A stretch of 34,361 bases of DNA from Anaerolineales bacterium (GTDB lineage: Bacteria; Chloroflexota; Anaerolineae; Anaerolineales; Villigracilaceae), in contig JAEURC010000033.1 of the NCBI GenBank assembly GCA_016789025.1, positions 1 through 34,361 of the forward strand, given 5' to 3'. The notes beneath the pieces were generated by a model. It did no database searches, was not told the DNA's origin, and saw only the letters and a program-made list of their open reading frames with translations. Numbering within the stretch: the first letter of the stretch is position 1; each line of letters starts with the position of its first letter. Positions 1-6,635 of this stretch are shown piece by piece. Position numbers and translations under genes: made by a program.

Positions 1-947
1 TGACCATCGGGCGCAAGGTATGGTTCGTAGGCGTACAGATAAACGCTCGTTTCGTAATTGCTCGAAAGCAACGTGGTGACTAAACCATTGGATGCGTCCA
101 CTCGCCACATGCCTGATTGGATCATGCCGATGGTGGAACTGGCTGAATATAACGTTGAGCTGTCGAAAGTCCAACCGACTTCATTGCAACAGATGTGCGC
201 GCCCGCATCGTTGGTGAGGCGCACAAGCGAATTCGCCGCAGGATAATAGATCGCCGACGATGCGCCTTCGTAATAACCAAGCGTGATGAGTAGTTTTGTG
301 CCGTCGGGTGAATATTTGTTGGGCGAATATAATTCTTCTGGAAATAAAAACCCGCCGCCGCTATCTTTAATTTGATTCTCGATCACAAGATTGTTCACGC
401 CGCTGGCAACCGCATAGAGATTCAAACCTTTATAACCGTACGCGATCGTCTGCGCGTTGGGAGAAAACACGGGGTTACTCACTCGGCTTACAAATGGATT
501 GTTCTCGTCAATCGCTCCACCATCGATCAGCATCCGCCGATTCGAGCCATCGGCATTGATGAGCAACACTTGATTATTCGACACATACACAACGCTTCCA
601 TCCACTTGCGAAACATCATACGAACTGACCGCGCTTGGCTCGAAGGTGATCTGCGTTGTTGTTTTTCCATCAGCCTCAAGTCGAAAAACTTGCGCGATGC
701 CCGCGTTGTCGTTGTTGACGAAATACAGCGAATGAGGAAGTAAGCCTGCTGGTTGCGAGGTTGGAGAATCGGGAGAACTGGGAGTCAGCGCCTGCATGGT
801 GGATGCGACAACTGTGGCGACCTGATCGCCCGATGAAGTCGGTTCCGTCGCGGACGTGGGGTTGTCTCCGCTTCCTGTAGGCAGTCCGCACGCTGTGAGG
901 GAGATTGCAAAGATAATTGCGAAAATAATGTGAAGATGTTTCTTCAT
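1..947 (-). CDS. Beta-propeller (TolB/PD40-like) lipoprotein, 3' end cut by window edge
   Basis: Open reading frame with no stop before the left edge, at least 315 residues. It starts MKKHLHIIFAI and has a signal peptide ending in lipobox L-T-A-C (Cys20), so the product should be a lipid-anchored extracytoplasmic protein. A Ser/Thr/Pro-rich linker follows, with the short ATVVASTMQA stretch also seen in three other lipoproteins of this window. The rest carries repeated S-P-(N/D)-(A/G)-x-x-(I/L) strands, e.g. SPNAQTIAYG and SPDGTKLLIT, typical of WD40-like PD40/TolB propeller blades. Propellers of this kind bind proteins or ligands and the specific role is not predictable. The N-terminus and lipobox make the start secure. 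It is read away from the c-di-AMP receptor genes only in the sense of being downstream of them on the same strand; a 16-bp inverted repeat separates them. Confidence 0.8.
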   Translation of the reverse strand, partial: MKKHLHIIFAIIFAISLTACGLPTGSGDNPTSATEPTSSGDQVATVVASTMQALTPSSPDSPTSQPAGLLPHSLYFVNNDNAGIAQVFRLEADGKTTTQITFEPSAVSSYDVSQVDGSVVYVSNNQVLLINADGSNRRMLIDGGAIDENNPFVSRVSNPVFSPNAQTIAYGYKGLNLYAVASGVNNLVIENQIKDSGGGFLFPEELYSPNKYSPDGTKLLITLGYYEGASSAIYYPAANSLVRLTNDAGAHICCNEVGWTFDSSTLYSASSTIGMIQSGMWRVDASNGLVTTLLSSNYETSVYLYAYEPYLAPDG

Positions 948-967
948 TAAGACCTCGGAAAAATAAT

Positions 968-1027
968 GTAGGGGCACAGCGAGTCTATTAATAACCATGA
1001 CGATCTACGGTCTCGCTGTGCCCCTAC
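968..1027. repeat. 16-bp perfect inverted repeat between lipoprotein and c-di-AMP receptor genes
   Basis: Arms GTAGGGGCACAGCGAG (968-983) and its exact complement (1012-1027) surround a 28-nt loop. There is no T-run for either strand, so it is better read as a palindromic intergenic repeat than as a classical terminator, although as RNA it could still act as a stem between two genes on the same strand. Confidence 0.85.
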
Positions 1028-1035
1028 TATAAATA

Positions 1036-1299
1036 TTAAACCTGCTCGAATCTTTCCACAGGGACAACAAACAACGTGGCGCGTTTTTCATTCGGCGTGG
1101 ATTTGCCGATCTTCTCGCGGATCAGCCCGATGGCAGAGTCGACGCGGTCATCGTCCACGCCGAGGAGCAGGGTGGCGACTCCACTGCGGAGGAATCCGCC
1201 TGTGGATGCAACGCGCGTCACGCGGTAATCTGCCGACGTGAGGGCTTGCGTGACGGCATCTGATTCGTGATCTTTGAGGATGAGGATGATCATTTTCAT
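1036..1299 (-). CDS. Short PII-like cyclic-di-AMP receptor paralogue
   Basis: 87 residues of the PstA/DarA family (PF06153), cytosolic trimeric PII-like proteins that bind cyclic-di-AMP. The N-terminal half matches the family closely: MKMIILIL strand, then RVTRVASTGGFLRSG, the ligand-contacting loop region, then GVDDDRVDSAI. The C-terminus VVPVERFEQ is the family's usual ending. Family members are about 109 residues long; here the long loop and strand between the two halves is missing, replaced by roughly ten residues. A good ribosome site (TAGGAG, 7 nt before ATG) fixes the start. It lies downstream of a full-length paralogue (1419-1751), probably a tandem duplication, with a hairpin repeat between. 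Nothing in the window shows what pathway it regulates. Confidence 0.88.
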   Translation of the reverse strand: MKMIILILKDHESDAVTQALTSADYRVTRVASTGGFLRSGVATLLLGVDDDRVDSAIGLIREKIGKSTPNEKRATLFVVPVERFEQV

Positions 1300-1320
1300 G
1301 GGATAACTCCTAAAATCTTT

Positions 1321-1395
1321 TTAACCGCGAAGCGCGCGAAGATCGCAAAGAAAAACTTTAAAAACCTTAGCGTCCTTAGCGGTCTTCGCTGTTAA
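1321..1395. repeat. TTAACCGCGAAG-type hairpin repeat
   Basis: Imperfect inverted repeat: TTAACCGCGAAG at 1321-1332 faces CTTCGCTGTTAA at 1384-1395, with GAAGATCGCAAAG-type and CCTTAGCG-type inner sequence. A second member of the same family lies at 16945-17018, before gyrA. No coding potential. Confidence 0.7.
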
Positions 1396-1418
1396 GGCTT
1401 TTGCGTATCGCGTCATTT

Positions 1419-1751
1419 TTAGATCTCTTCAAATCGTTCCACGGGCAATGCGAAGATCGTCGCGCCGCCGACAGTGACGGGGACGGGCGCGGGCATGGGC
1501 AATGGCGAACCTTCGAGCGGAAGCGTGAGATATTCGATCCGCTGGCGGCAGGATTCTTCGAGTGATTTGATCGTCTCTTCCTCGCGTCCCTCACGTAGAC
1601 CGATGAGCAGGGTCGCGTTGCGCCGACCGAGGAATCCGCCCGCGCTGGCAAAAAATGTGACTGGCACATTCAACTTCACCAGCGCGCGCACGGCGGTATC
1701 GTGATCTTGTTCCTGCACAACGGCAAAGACGAGCAGTTTAATGTCGTTCAT
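1419..1751 (-). CDS. pstA: PII-like cyclic-di-AMP receptor, full length
   Basis: 110 residues, the normal length of PstA/DarA c-di-AMP receptors (about 109). Visible family signatures are the first strand MNDIKLLVFAVVQEQD, the ASAGGFLGRRNATLL loop-strand, the extended loop with LPMPAPVPVTVGGATIFA, and the C-terminal LPVERFEE. Compared with the neighbouring short copy it keeps the long loop, but its ligand-loop reads SAGGFLGRRN rather than the family's STGGFLRSGN, so binding may differ. The two genes are on the same strand and probably co-transcribed, this one first. The start has a modest GAGG ribosome site upstream. No diadenylate cyclase or phosphodiesterase gene is in the window. Confidence 0.88.
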   Translation of the reverse strand: MNDIKLLVFAVVQEQDHDTAVRALVKLNVPVTFFASAGGFLGRRNATLLIGLREGREEETIKSLEESCRQRIEYLTLPLEGSPLPMPAPVPVTVGGATIFALPVERFEEI

Positions 1752-1876
1752 GGAAACCTCGCTTCATCAACAGTATACAGGATAGTTGCGAGATGGCAAG
1801 TGTCTGAATCGTTATTAGTGAGTCCACTCATGAAGCCGAGAGCATTAAAAATAACCATATTGATAGCAATTGATCT

Positions 1877-1882
1877 TATAAT
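1877..1882 (+). promoter_or_regulatory. -10 box of the restriction-modification operon, leaderless layout
   Basis: A consensus TATAAT ends 6 nt before the methyltransferase ATG at 1889, so transcription would begin at or next to the start codon. No convincing -35 box is seen 16-18 nt upstream. There is no separate ribosome site with workable spacing. Confidence 0.5.
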
Positions 1883-1888
1883 AGAGGC

Positions 1889-2839
1889 ATGAAGATTTCA
1901 CCTAGATTTGACCCAATGGCAAGTTGTATCTTGTTTGAGGGTGATTGCTTGAATCTCTTAAAACAGATGCCTGATAAATTTGTTAAATTAATAGTCACTT
2001 CGCCACCCTATAATTTAGGGAAGTCTTACGAAACCCGACTTGATCTCAATGAGTATTTGGCTCAGCAAAAAAAGGTTATTGAAGAATGCGTCCGTGTATT
2101 GGATGATTCAGGCAGTATTTGCTGGCAAGTGGGAAACTTTGTTAACAATGGCGAAATAGTTCCTCTTGATATTGCTCTTTTTCCAATCTTCTCGTCTTTG
2201 GGTCTCCAATTACGTAATCGCATTATTTGGCACTTCGGTCACGGGCTTCACGCTTCTAAACGTTTTTCAGGAAGGTATGAGATCATTTTATGGTTTACTA
2301 AATCAGATAAATACACTTTTGATCTTGATCCGATCCGAATTCCTCAAAAATACCCTCAGAAAAAACATTTCAAGGGACCGAAAAAAGGTGAACTTTCAAG
2401 CAACCCATTAGGAAAAAATCCAAGTGATATTTGGGATATTCCAAACGTCAAAGCTAATCATATTGAAAAGACTAAGCATCCCTGTCAATTTCCTGTGGAA
2501 TTGATTGAGAGATTGGTTCTGTCAATGACCCGCGAAAACGATTGGGTGTTTGATCCATTTATGGGTGTGGGCAGTACAGCTATCGCATCACTAGTTCATA
2601 ACAGAAAAGCGATTGGCTCAGAGATAATGCCAGAATACATTTCCATTGCCAAAGAAAGAATCAAAAAGGCAGAAAAAGGTGAGTTGCAAATCCGCCCAAT
2701 GGATCGCCCCGTCTATGATCCCACTGAACCGACTAGAAATTTGCCGCCAAGAACTGTAAATCTAAAATCTGCGAAAAATCTTCAACCACAGCTTCTTGAG
2801 CCTAAGGGAAAGTATATAACAAGGAGAAAGAAAAGATGA
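1889..2839 (+). CDS. Type II DNA methyltransferase (beta class, N4-cytosine or N6-adenine)
   Basis: 316 residues. Motif IV TSPPYNLGKSYE near residue 38 precedes the S-adenosylmethionine motif I-like segment DPFMGVGSTAIAS near residue 222, the beta-class order (IV before I). SPPY fits amino-methyltransferases; N4-cytosine enzymes often carry it but N6-adenine enzymes can too. The C-terminus is basic (RRKKR). It protects host DNA from the endonuclease encoded immediately downstream, overlapping by ATGA. The DNA of both genes is visibly AT-rich against GC-rich neighbours, which suggests horizontal acquisition. The start chosen gives a leaderless transcript; an alternative is Met10 at 1916, which also lacks a ribosome site. 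Target base and site cannot be read from sequence. Confidence 0.92.
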   Translation: MKISPRFDPMASCILFEGDCLNLLKQMPDKFVKLIVTSPPYNLGKSYETRLDLNEYLAQQKKVIEECVRVLDDSGSICWQVGNFVNNGEIVPLDIALFPIFSSLGLQLRNRIIWHFGHGLHASKRFSGRYEIILWFTKSDKYTFDLDPIRIPQKYPQKKHFKGPKKGELSSNPLGKNPSDIWDIPNVKANHIEKTKHPCQFPVELIERLVLSMTRENDWVFDPFMGVGSTAIASLVHNRKAIGSEIMPEYISIAKERIKKAEKGELQIRPMDRPVYDPTEPTRNLPPRTVNLKSAKNLQPQLLEPKGKYITRRKKR

Positions 2840-3384
2840 AAATTGTTTATGAATATTCCCATCTAGGTGGTTCAGAAATCTTGCATCAACGATACCCAGA
2901 ATACGAAAAAGAGATTTATGATGTGATTTCCTTGGTTAAGGGAAACCGATTAAAAATAAGCAAGGAGAAAACTAAAAAGGGTCGTAAACTCTACTCTCCA
3001 ATTGACATGAACAAGCAATTTGAAAACGCTTTCCAGGCGCGGGGATTTAGTGAAATAAGAGATACCTATACAATCTCTTTGCCTAATTACAGTCAAGAAA
3101 TTTCTGGCGCATACAAGCAAATTGATTTTGTGAAAAACAAGGTGTTAGTTGAGGTTCAATTTGGTAAGTATGCTTTCATGTTTTACGATATGGCTAAATT
3201 TCAATACTTCTTCAACGAAAACAAAGCTGATGTTGGAATAGAAATAGTACCTTGCCACGGTTTACACAAAGAAATGTCTTCTGGGGTTTCTTATGGGGAG
3301 CAATTAGTTTATGATATTGAAAGATTGAAGCGTCACTTTCCAGCCGTTCCTGTAAAAGTTATTCTTATTGATGTGGATTTGTAA
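2836..3384 (+). CDS. BglII/BstYI-like type II restriction endonuclease
   Basis: 182 residues. The core QIDFVKNKVLVEVQFGKYAFMF (split here: QIDFVKNK, then VLVEVQFGKY) matches R.BglII, where the catalytic triad is Asp84, Glu93 and Gln95 in IDFGKRDTLVEVQF. Asp, Glu and Gln are all present in the same spacing, so the enzyme should be active, cutting double-stranded DNA with Mg2+. BglII has 223 residues; this one is shorter at the C-terminus. Overlap of its ATG with the methyltransferase TGA implies translational coupling, which lets the modification enzyme be made first. Relatives BglII, BstYI and BamHI cut sites centred on GATC; a GATC-core site is therefore a reasonable but untested guess. It ends 15 nt from the convergent glycoside hydrolase gene. 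Confidence 0.85.
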   Translation: MKIVYEYSHLGGSEILHQRYPEYEKEIYDVISLVKGNRLKISKEKTKKGRKLYSPIDMNKQFENAFQARGFSEIRDTYTISLPNYSQEISGAYKQIDFVKNKVLVEVQFGKYAFMFYDMAKFQYFFNENKADVGIEIVPCHGLHKEMSSGVSYGEQLVYDIERLKRHFPAVPVKVILIDVDL

Positions 3385-3399
3385 ATTCAAATACTGCCT

Positions 3400-5766
3400 C
3401 TACACCTCCACCACCGCGGACTCGCCTCCCTCCACCGTCACAGACTTGCCATTTGCGAAAACAACTTCCGTTTTCTTCTGACCCCGAATCACTTTCAGAC
3501 CTTTGAATTGAATGGTCACATCCCATGGGAAGGGATTTTCGCCTTCGAGTTTTACGCGCGTGGGTGAATGGATTTCAACTCCGAGGATTTTCAAAAATAA
3601 ACCGACAGGCGCGAGTCCGCTGAGGGCGTTGCGTTCGCCGATGCCCGTGCCGCGTTCGGCGTGGTAGCGCGCGTGGAAGGTGCGATTCAGTTTCAGGCTT
3701 TGGATGACCGCCGTCATGTTGTGCGCGAACAGCCGCGCCGCATCCGCGCGGAACCCGTATCTCAGCAAGCCTTCGCACACAAAAAGATTCCACGGCAGGT
3801 GAACGGATTGCGACACGGTCTCCGCTTCGGGCTGAGTCAATGAAGGGCAGGCAGGCACGCCATACGGACGATAAAAACGCGACGCGTCCAACAGCGCGCG
3901 CCCGATCATGTGTTGCGCGCGCGCCTCGTCTGGCGCTCCTGCCCACAACGGCGCGAACAACGTGTGGTCTTCGGTGGTGTAATCGAGCGTGCTGATGATC
4001 ACCGTATCCTCATCGCTGAGTCCGCGCACCGAAACCTTCGCGAGTTTCGAATACGTTTTTTTCGTGGTGTACATCGCGCCGCCGCTTCGCCATTGATAAT
4101 CACCGCTTTCGATGACTTCGTCAGCAGGCTTCGTTGAAAATTGATGAATGCGGATTTGGGGACGCTTCGCCCCTGGACTTTGAGCCTGCACCTCCACTAG
4201 CAAGCGGATCTGCCCCTCGAACTTGATCTTCGTCACCGCCGTTCCCGAGCCTTGTTGCCTCACGAGAACTTTCCCCGCGAGACTCAACCCCGTGCCGCGT
4301 TCGCGGTAGTGATACAAACCCGTCCGCGCCTGCCACGTGGACTCGATCGATGCGCGCAGTTTCGCGGCTTGCTCGTGGAGCAAGGTGAGCGAGTTGTGTT
4401 CATCCAACAGTTCCGCCATTTTGATGAGGCACGCGGCTTCGTTGTAAAGCATCGCCTCCAGCGCAGGGCTGTGGACTTGTGAGATGTTCACGCCCAGCGA
4501 CCATTCATGCCATTGATCGAACAGCGGATTATCCTCGAAGCCCGTTTGCAAAATATGTTTCCATTGCGGGATGCCGTCGCGGTCGTCGTCGTATTCGGGC
4601 GAGAACCACGACCAGAAAAATTTTTGCAGGTGAGTAAAAACATGTTTTAGAAATTCTTTGTCTTCATTTCTTTCGTACAACTTCCATGCAAGAGACGCAA
4701 GCAACGGCGCGGAGAGATAACGTCCGCGTTGACCCGCCAAGCCGATCTTGCCGTCAATCGCGCCGTCTTCATTTTGTACCGCGAGAAAATTTTTCAACAA
4801 ATCACGCGCGGCTTGCGAGGCGGGCAACACATCCGAAAGATAATACGCGTCGAATGGAGATTGCCCATTCCACGAGGCGGGGTAGTCGGCGCCGTCGCCT
4901 TTGGGTGAGTAGCCGTTATCAGGTCCGCGCGAAGAGACGATGGATGGGTTGGGCAAATGTTCATTCGGAGGGAAAAATAATCCAAACGCCGCGCTTTGAC
5001 TCAGCGCGAACGCCGCGTCCCATTCTTTGTCGGCGGTGCGGATGTCTATCGTTTGGCTCGCGTTGAGTAGTTCGAGCCGCGCACGTTCGGCTTCCCACGG
5101 ACGCGCCACGGTTTGACGCGCAAGTTCAAAGGAGGTTTGCAATCGGTCTGTCGCGGCTTGAGTCCACGTGAGTTGACGCGTCGCGCCTGGACCAAGCTCA
5201 AGGTCGAGAAGAAGCGAGGGATGAGGTCCCGCGCCGTGCGCGGGTCCGCCCGTCATAAAGAGGACGGGGAAGAGTCCGCCCGTTTGTCCTCCGAGGATGT
5301 TGACCATCTGCGCTTGCGCGGCGGACATGCTCTGCCCGTCTATCGCGACGAGGACCGCGCAGAGTTCGAGTTTGATCTTTCGATTCGCGTTGGATTTGTT
5401 AGCGACGGTGACGCGCCCGCACACCGCGTTGGATTGTGGAACCCAGTATTCGGTGGATACGTCAATGTTGGGTAATGGCGAGTACTCGACGACGAGGAAG
5501 TTCGGGTAAAAACGGCGGACGGTGGGCGGGAGCGCGAACGCTTTCGGGTCGCTGACTGATTTTTTGCCTTCGCTAAATCGGTGAAAGATGCGCATCGCTT
5601 TGGCGCGCAAGCCGTAGGTGGTGTGAAGCGCGAGCGAGGCAGGCTCTGCGCCGCCGAATTCGAGTTCCCAGATGTGATCGTTGAGGTAGTCGGGGATGGA
5701 GAGGCGAGAATCCGCGGCGAGGGTGAGGCAAAGCGGGTCGCCAGTGGCGAGTGACCAGTCGCGCAT
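3400..5766 (-). CDS. (alpha/alpha)6-barrel glycoside hydrolase, GH63-like
   Basis: 788 residues with no signal peptide, so probably cytosolic. The N-terminal ~230 residues are beta-rich; then come helical repeats with SSRGPDNGYSPKGD and YPASWNGQSPFDAYY, followed by SPEYDDDRDGIPQW, an acidic DxDxDGxPxW segment that recalls GH63 enzymes such as alpha-glucosidase I and mannosylglycerate/glucosylglycerate hydrolase. The C-terminal HLPWNLFVCEGLLRYGF fits the last helices of the barrel. A small beta-domain appears to be inserted around residues 500-590. The product is probably an exo-acting alpha-glycosidase on a short gluco- or manno-oligosaccharide; the substrate is unknown. Glucosylglycerate hydrolases of GH63 are about 400-450 residues, so equivalence is doubtful, but the glucosylglycerate locus at the right of the window makes it worth testing. 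Promoter and start are well supported by the leaderless signals upstream. Confidence 0.72.
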   Translation of the reverse strand: MRDWSLATGDPLCLTLAADSRLSIPDYLNDHIWELEFGGAEPASLALHTTYGLRAKAMRIFHRFSEGKKSVSDPKAFALPPTVRRFYPNFLVVEYSPLPNIDVSTEYWVPQSNAVCGRVTVANKSNANRKIKLELCAVLVAIDGQSMSAAQAQMVNILGGQTGGLFPVLFMTGGPAHGAGPHPSLLLDLELGPGATRQLTWTQAATDRLQTSFELARQTVARPWEAERARLELLNASQTIDIRTADKEWDAAFALSQSAAFGLFFPPNEHLPNPSIVSSRGPDNGYSPKGDGADYPASWNGQSPFDAYYLSDVLPASQAARDLLKNFLAVQNEDGAIDGKIGLAGQRGRYLSAPLLASLAWKLYERNEDKEFLKHVFTHLQKFFWSWFSPEYDDDRDGIPQWKHILQTGFEDNPLFDQWHEWSLGVNISQVHSPALEAMLYNEAACLIKMAELLDEHNSLTLLHEQAAKLRASIESTWQARTGLYHYRERGTGLSLAGKVLVRQQGSGTAVTKIKFEGQIRLLVEVQAQSPGAKRPQIRIHQFSTKPADEVIESGDYQWRSGGAMYTTKKTYSKLAKVSVRGLSDEDTVIISTLDYTTEDHTLFAPLWAGAPDEARAQHMIGRALLDASRFYRPYGVPACPSLTQPEAETVSQSVHLPWNLFVCEGLLRYGFRADAARLFAHNMTAVIQSLKLNRTFHARYHAERGTGIGERNALSGLAPVGLFLKILGVEIHSPTRVKLEGENPFPWDVTIQFKGLKVIRGQKKTEVVFANGKSVTVEGGESAVVEV

Positions 5767-5774
5767 AGGGCAGT

Positions 5775-5803
5775 ATTGTAGTGTGAGAAGTGCGGGAGGT
5801 CAA
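5775..5803 (-). promoter_or_regulatory. Leaderless sigma-70-type promoter of the glycoside hydrolase
   Basis: On the minus strand TTGACC (5803-5798), a 17-nt spacer, TACAAT (5780-5775), then 8 nt to the ATG at 5766. The start point would be at or within a nucleotide or two of the start codon, with no room for a ribosome site. A plus-strand TATAAT at 5808-5813 lies back to back with it and may serve the MaoC gene. Confidence 0.7.
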
Positions 5804-5819
5804 AGGGTATAATTTATTT

Positions 5820-5910
5820 AGTCTGCTGGTCTGTTAGTCAACTAGTCCGCTAGTCTGCTAGTTCGATGATCGAAGACTAGAAGACGATGAGACTAGACGA
5901 CTAGGAGACT
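5820..5910. repeat. AGTCTGCTAGT-type low-complexity palindromic repeat
   Basis: Iterations of CTAGTC/AGTCTGCTAGT on the left half face GACTAG/AGACTAGACG on the right half, with TTCGATGATCGAA at the centre, so the block can fold on itself. It occupies the leader of the MaoC gene and leaves only 5 nt before the ATG. Confidence 0.7.
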
Positions 5911-5915
5911 ATTCA

Positions 5916-6362
5916 ATGGGCAAATATTTTGAAGAATTTCAAGTGGGGCAAAAGACTGTCACAGATAAACGAACGATCGGCGAAGCCGACATCATGCAGT
6001 TCGCCGCGCTGACGTGGGACGACAACCGCATCCACACCGATCCCGAATTCAGCAAGACGACTCCGTTCGGGAAGCAGATCGCGCATGGGGTTTTGGGCTT
6101 GTCGTACGCTTTGGGTCTCGCATGGAAAACAGGGATGCTCGATGGCACGGTCATCGCATTCCGCGAGATCAATGAATGGAAGTTCGTCAAACCCGTTTTT
6201 ATCGGCGATTCGATCTATGTGGAAATGGAAACCGTCGAAGCGAAAGCCCTGCCGCGCATCGGCGGAGGTTCTGTGACAATTGCTGTAGAAATAAAAAATC
6301 AGAACGATGAAGTCTGTCACCGCGGCAGGTGGACGGTGCTGATGATGAGCAAACCCTCCTGA
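5916..6362 (+). CDS. MaoC-family hot-dog dehydratase/hydratase
   Basis: 148 residues, the usual size of a single hot-dog MaoC domain. The hydratase-2 signature is visible as DDNRIHTDPEF, then TPFGKQIAHGVLGLSYA, including the Asp and His expected in the active site of R-specific enoyl-CoA hydratases. Such enzymes add water to trans-2-enoyl-CoA or act on related thioesters in fatty-acid or branched-acid metabolism. No clear operon partner: the upstream gene is divergent and the downstream one encodes a cell-wall enzyme. The ribosome site is weak (AGGAGAC about 6 nt upstream, inside the repeat). The substrate cannot be assigned. Confidence 0.85.
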   Translation: MGKYFEEFQVGQKTVTDKRTIGEADIMQFAALTWDDNRIHTDPEFSKTTPFGKQIAHGVLGLSYALGLAWKTGMLDGTVIAFREINEWKFVKPVFIGDSIYVEMETVEAKALPRIGGGSVTIAVEIKNQNDEVCHRGRWTVLMMSKPS

Positions 6363-6635
6363 TTTACGATTTCAGATTGACGATTTACGATTTTTGATTG
6401 ACCGTGTTAGCCACAGAGATCACAGAGATCATTGAGAAAGCCCTTTATAGATCATGCTGCCAAGTTTTACATTTGCGATGAACCGTCCACGAATAAAACC
6501 ACGAATTCACGAATGGAAACGCGCCAATTCGTTTATTCGTGCACATTCGTGGACGGTAGCCAGTTTCGCATCGCAACAGTCTCTAATCTCCAGTCTCCAA
6601 TCTCTATTTACCAATTACCAATTACCCAGTTACCT
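6363..6635. other. Intergenic block made of several repeat types, no gene
   Basis: Going left to right it holds direct repeats of GATTTACGATTT (6361-6402), half of a CACAGAG hairpin family (about 6409-6430), a CCACGAAT palindrome (annotated separately) and runs of CTCCAATCTC / CCAATTACC (6582-6635). An open frame passes through the block into the penicillin-binding protein but its translation is only that of the repeats. Confidence 0.65.
6482..6557. repeat. CCACGAAT-type inverted repeat
   Basis: Perfect 13-bp arms ACCGTCCACGAAT (6482-6494) and ATTCGTGGACGGT (6545-6557), with further internal pairing between CACGAATTCACGAATGG and CCAATTCG...ATTCGTG. It forms one long imperfect hairpin upstream of the penicillin-binding protein gene. 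Confidence 0.85.

Noticed and set aside
6432..6635. 68-residue N-terminal extension of the penicillin-binding protein
   Set aside because: Its translation comes entirely from the CCACGAAT palindrome and CCAATTACC-type repeats; the charged cytoplasmic tail typical of the family begins at the ATG at 6636.
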